This document shows positions 61,283 through 64,000 of a DNA stretch of 64,000 nt, piece after piece. Origin of the DNA: Antedon bifida (Eukaryota > Echinodermata > Crinoidea > Comatulida > Antedonidae). A program made the translations under genes and the position numbers. The stretch spans positions 24,633,001 to 24,697,000 of the forward strand of contig OY727099.1 in assembly GCA_963402885.1 (NCBI GenBank), written 5' to 3'. Each line of letters starts with the position of its first letter. The stretch's first letter is position 1. The notes below the pieces were generated by a model. The model was not told the DNA's origin. It was given only the letters and a program-made list of their open reading frames with translations, and did no database searches.

Positions 61283-63335
61283 GAAAAGTGAATAAGATCA
61301 AGCAAGCATCACAAAGCTATGGTGAGTATAAACAATATAATTTCATAATTATCTAAACCATGCCGTTCCTTCGATTTGTTCGGATTCTGTAAATATTTTG
61401 AAAACTATATTGAGCTGAAGTTCATTTACATTTGTACTAAAAGTTATCAAACATATGTGAAAAATATATGAACTTGTATAAAAACAATCAATGTTGATTG
61501 AACGAGTTGTGCTGTACATCAGTCTCATGAATAAATAAGTTTATATATGTTTTTACAGTGTACTAATACTGTACCATAGAGATACATACAGTACTATTGT
61601 GTGTTTGTGATGTAAATGGCAATGTGAGGTTTACTGGTGTATATATTTGCATACAATTCTCTTACATTTATGTAAGAGTAAATATATTAAATATATATTT
61701 ATATAACAAAACTGGACATATTGTGCATCAGTGTACTATTGATTTAAAAAGATACTAAACTTGCGTTTTATACTTATACTCATAAATATTATTTATGAAA
61801 TGAAATATATTGAATTCATATTTCTGAGTAAATCATGCTATCTTGCATTTTACTTGGAAAAAGCATCAATAAAGGTTTACACCTTTTTTTCCATGTGCCA
61901 ATTTGATCGACAGAAGACATTTTTTATTACATTAATAACTACAGTACATTAAATAATACTGGTGGTATGAGATCAATGAATGTCTATTTTGGGAGGTTTT
62001 TTGTAAATATCAGAATATTTGTAATATATATATTCCCGTCGTGCTGTAATCTTTTTTTTTTTAAACACTACACTTGTCTTGTTTAAATAATAGTTTAAAT
62101 ACTGGACAGCACTGGATTGTGCAAGAATAGACAATGATCAACACATTGCACTTACGTATTTATTTTCAATGTTCTTTTTGTGACATTCTAGATATTCATA
62201 ATTTTGGACAAATGTTTATATCAAAACCAAATTTGACTTTAATATTCACCAATTTGTATTGTTGAAACAGTATATGCATATATTAGGTACTACTTCTACT
62301 TTTCTCAAATATAACATAGTTTTGATACTGTAATTTGTATTCGTAAATCCATAATCTCAAGAACGAAATACATTATTGTAGATCTCGGATCAAAAATTTG
62401 AACTGTAACAGGAAACGTGTGTACCTCAACTCATACAGCCTCTACTGTAACATTGATAAAACAAAGCATTTGTTCATATCGATTGCTCATAATAGCAAAT
62501 GTGCACGCATACTATAATACCTACAGTTTTTACTGTAACATAGTGTAGCAGAAATGGTCATTGTTAATAAAATGCTCAAAATAAATGAAAACCACGCATA
62601 CAGATTACGCAGGTAGAAGAAACGTTTGATATTATACTGTAGTGTCTAGGGGACTAAATATAATTTATTTTGGTATATATAAAGTGTTTAAGTTTCACCT
62701 TTTTTGGTTTTTGGTACATTTTATTATTACATTACAGTTTTGCAATATACATAGTACTGCAGTACAAACAATAGTGTGGACATTTTACTCTACTGTATCT
62801 TATTTAGAAATAAAAAGTGCATAGTTTGAAATAGTGAGTAACTGGGTGATGGTGGATGCTGGAGAATGGGTGTACAGAATGACAGTTAAAAAGTACATCC
62901 TTATTTCAGTATTAATTTTCTGTTAATTTTGATTTTAGGTGGTGAGGTTGGTGGCAGTATCAGCCTAGTAGCCGTTCCATCTGGTGGCATTTCTGCTGTA
63001 AAGACTGGTGTAGTCTATCAGGATCTTATGGATGGATGTTTCAACAGAACATGTTGGTTCATTTTAGGTTAGTTCATTTTAAACTCGGGGTTTAGAATGA
63101 TAACTAAATAATAAAAAGGAATATATCTTAAAAGTATTTATTTGTTATGTAAATATTCTGTACATGGCAAGGGCTTGAATTTATTTAGTTTGTATATTTA
63201 GTTGGAATTTGTATAATTTAAATTATAAATGTCAATTTTTTTTAATTCAAAATTGTTTGTATTGTAGGCCAATGGTGGTTCTATGTCTATGTGGTGCAGT
63301 GTTCACTAGGTCTACTGATAATGTCATTTTTATGA
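61283..63335 (+). CDS. 3' exons of unrecognised tail-anchored-type protein
   Basis: Three exons with good splice sites and agreeing phases: 61283-61321, 62939-63067, 63268-63335; about 78 residues recovered. Peptide order: KVNKIKQASQSYG, GEVGGSISLVAVPSGG, ISAVKTGVVYQDLMDGCF, NRTCWFILG, then a hydrophobic C-terminal segment of about 20 residues (QWWFYVYVVQCSLGLLIMSFL) ending at TGA. The other two frames of the middle exon are closed by stops at once, which supports this reading. NRT is a possible N-glycosylation site. I found no 5' exons and do not recognise the family. A membrane-anchored C-terminus is inferred only from hydrophobicity. AATAAA at 63491-63496 could end the transcript. Confidence 0.42.
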
Positions 63336-63490
63336 TATGCACATGCAGCAAGCGAATAACATGTCAACTCAGCATATCGACTGTGATATGCGATTGCGTC
63401 GTAGCACTGCAGATGTTTACCTAAATCTATCCAATCAAGTCTTCATTTAACCTACCAACCGACCAAATCTGTGTGAATGGATGGATGACC

Positions 63491-63496
63491 AATAAA
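63491..63496 (+). promoter_or_regulatory. Possible polyadenylation signal
   Basis: AATAAA within GACCAATAAAGTGG, 155 bp after the stop of the unrecognised gene. Confidence 0.45.
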
Positions 63497-63499
63497 GTG

Positions 63500-64000
63500 G
63501 AAGATCGACAACCAAGTGAAAGTTATTTGAGATCATTCTAGTGCTCAAAATCTAGAGTCTATATTACTAGAGCTTATTACACAGTCCATGACTGTGGTGG
63601 TCTTTGTTGCACTTTACTTGAACATGACTTATAGCCAGACATGCATCTAGAAGTTTGGTAGAAGAGAAAGGTGTAGATATAATAAAAATTAAAATATGTA
63701 TAAATAATGACATAATTAATATATTGATGAAATAGATAAATAATATATTATAAATCCAAAGGCAAATTACTGAAAAAAATGACAATGCTGTTGGTATCAG
63801 TGGCTGGATCTCAATGAAGATACAAAATAAAATAAGCAAAAAGCTATAATCAAAATGATAAGTAAATAGCCAGTAAAATTATCAGACCTTTCGGACAACA
63901 CTAGCCCTTCATCAGTGCAATATGCTTGTGCAATAAAACAATAATTGAGTTGGATTTAGGAAATTTAAAATATTTAAAAGGAACTTTTTATGGCATTAAG
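63500..64000. other. Window end, no gene seen
   Basis: A+T-rich sequence with a short AATATATTATAAAT-like stretch. The minus-strand frame at 63567-63839 is rich in Ile/Leu/Phe as expected from A+T-rich DNA and has no supporting splice signals. Confidence 0.4.

Noticed and set aside
1-64000. CRISPR arrays, bacterial operons or integrated phage
   Set aside because: Spliced genes throughout; the direct repeats lack unique spacers of constant length and no cas or phage genes are present.

Overview
This is a eukaryotic window of about two-thirds A+T, with spliced genes, canonical GT-AG introns (one GC-AG), SINEs, foldback MITE-like elements and many minisatellites. Gene content (a NOX4 NADPH oxidase, a ZMYM2/3/4-type MYM zinc-finger protein, a DBHS NONO/SFPQ protein) is animal. 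The very frequent palindrome TAGGCCTA, together with a DegT-type aminotransferase and a NOX4 ortholog, suggests a marine invertebrate deuterostome, most likely an echinoderm. That taxonomic call is inference; the gene calls rest on spliced reading frames that I traced exon by exon, with intron phases that agree.

Layout. (1) 1-18.7 kb, plus strand: NOX4, all but its first coding exon (16 exons, 559 residues recovered). Its introns hold three repeat families, tandem repeats and perhaps a tiny nested two-exon frame. (2) 19.2-21.2 kb, minus: a five-exon C22orf15/CXorf65-like small protein. (3) 22.4-23.75 kb and 28.0-28.9 kb, minus: two unrecognised coiled-coil proteins; the second lies just downstream of a three-copy tandem duplication of its own 5' flank. 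(4) 30.6-34.0 kb, minus: an intron-bearing DegT/DnrJ/EryC1/StrS-family PLP aminotransferase with two frame-compatible alternative first exons. (5) 35.5-48.8 kb, minus: a 14-coding-exon ZMYM2/3/4-like gene (1695 residues) with a SUMO-interacting-type motif, several sumoylation-type sites, about nine MYM fingers and a C-terminal DUF3504 region. (6) 49.36-56.8 kb, plus: an eight-exon DBHS RNA-binding protein, head-to-head with the ZMYM gene across a roughly 0.5-kb likely bidirectional promoter. (7) 57-64 kb: mostly repeats, then the last three exons of an unrecognised plus-strand protein ending in a hydrophobic tail.

The genes do not form a pathway. NOX4 is a haem/FAD membrane oxidase. The ZMYM and DBHS proteins are nuclear regulators that share a promoter region. 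The aminotransferase belongs to a family best known from bacterial amino-sugar synthesis. The most unusual structural signals are a foldback element present in at least nine copies, one of which has expanded into an 11-unit 21-bp minisatellite inside a ZMYM intron; a head-to-head SINE pair with a complete tRNA-like head; a perfect 25-bp-arm palindrome; and the alternative first exons of the aminotransferase.
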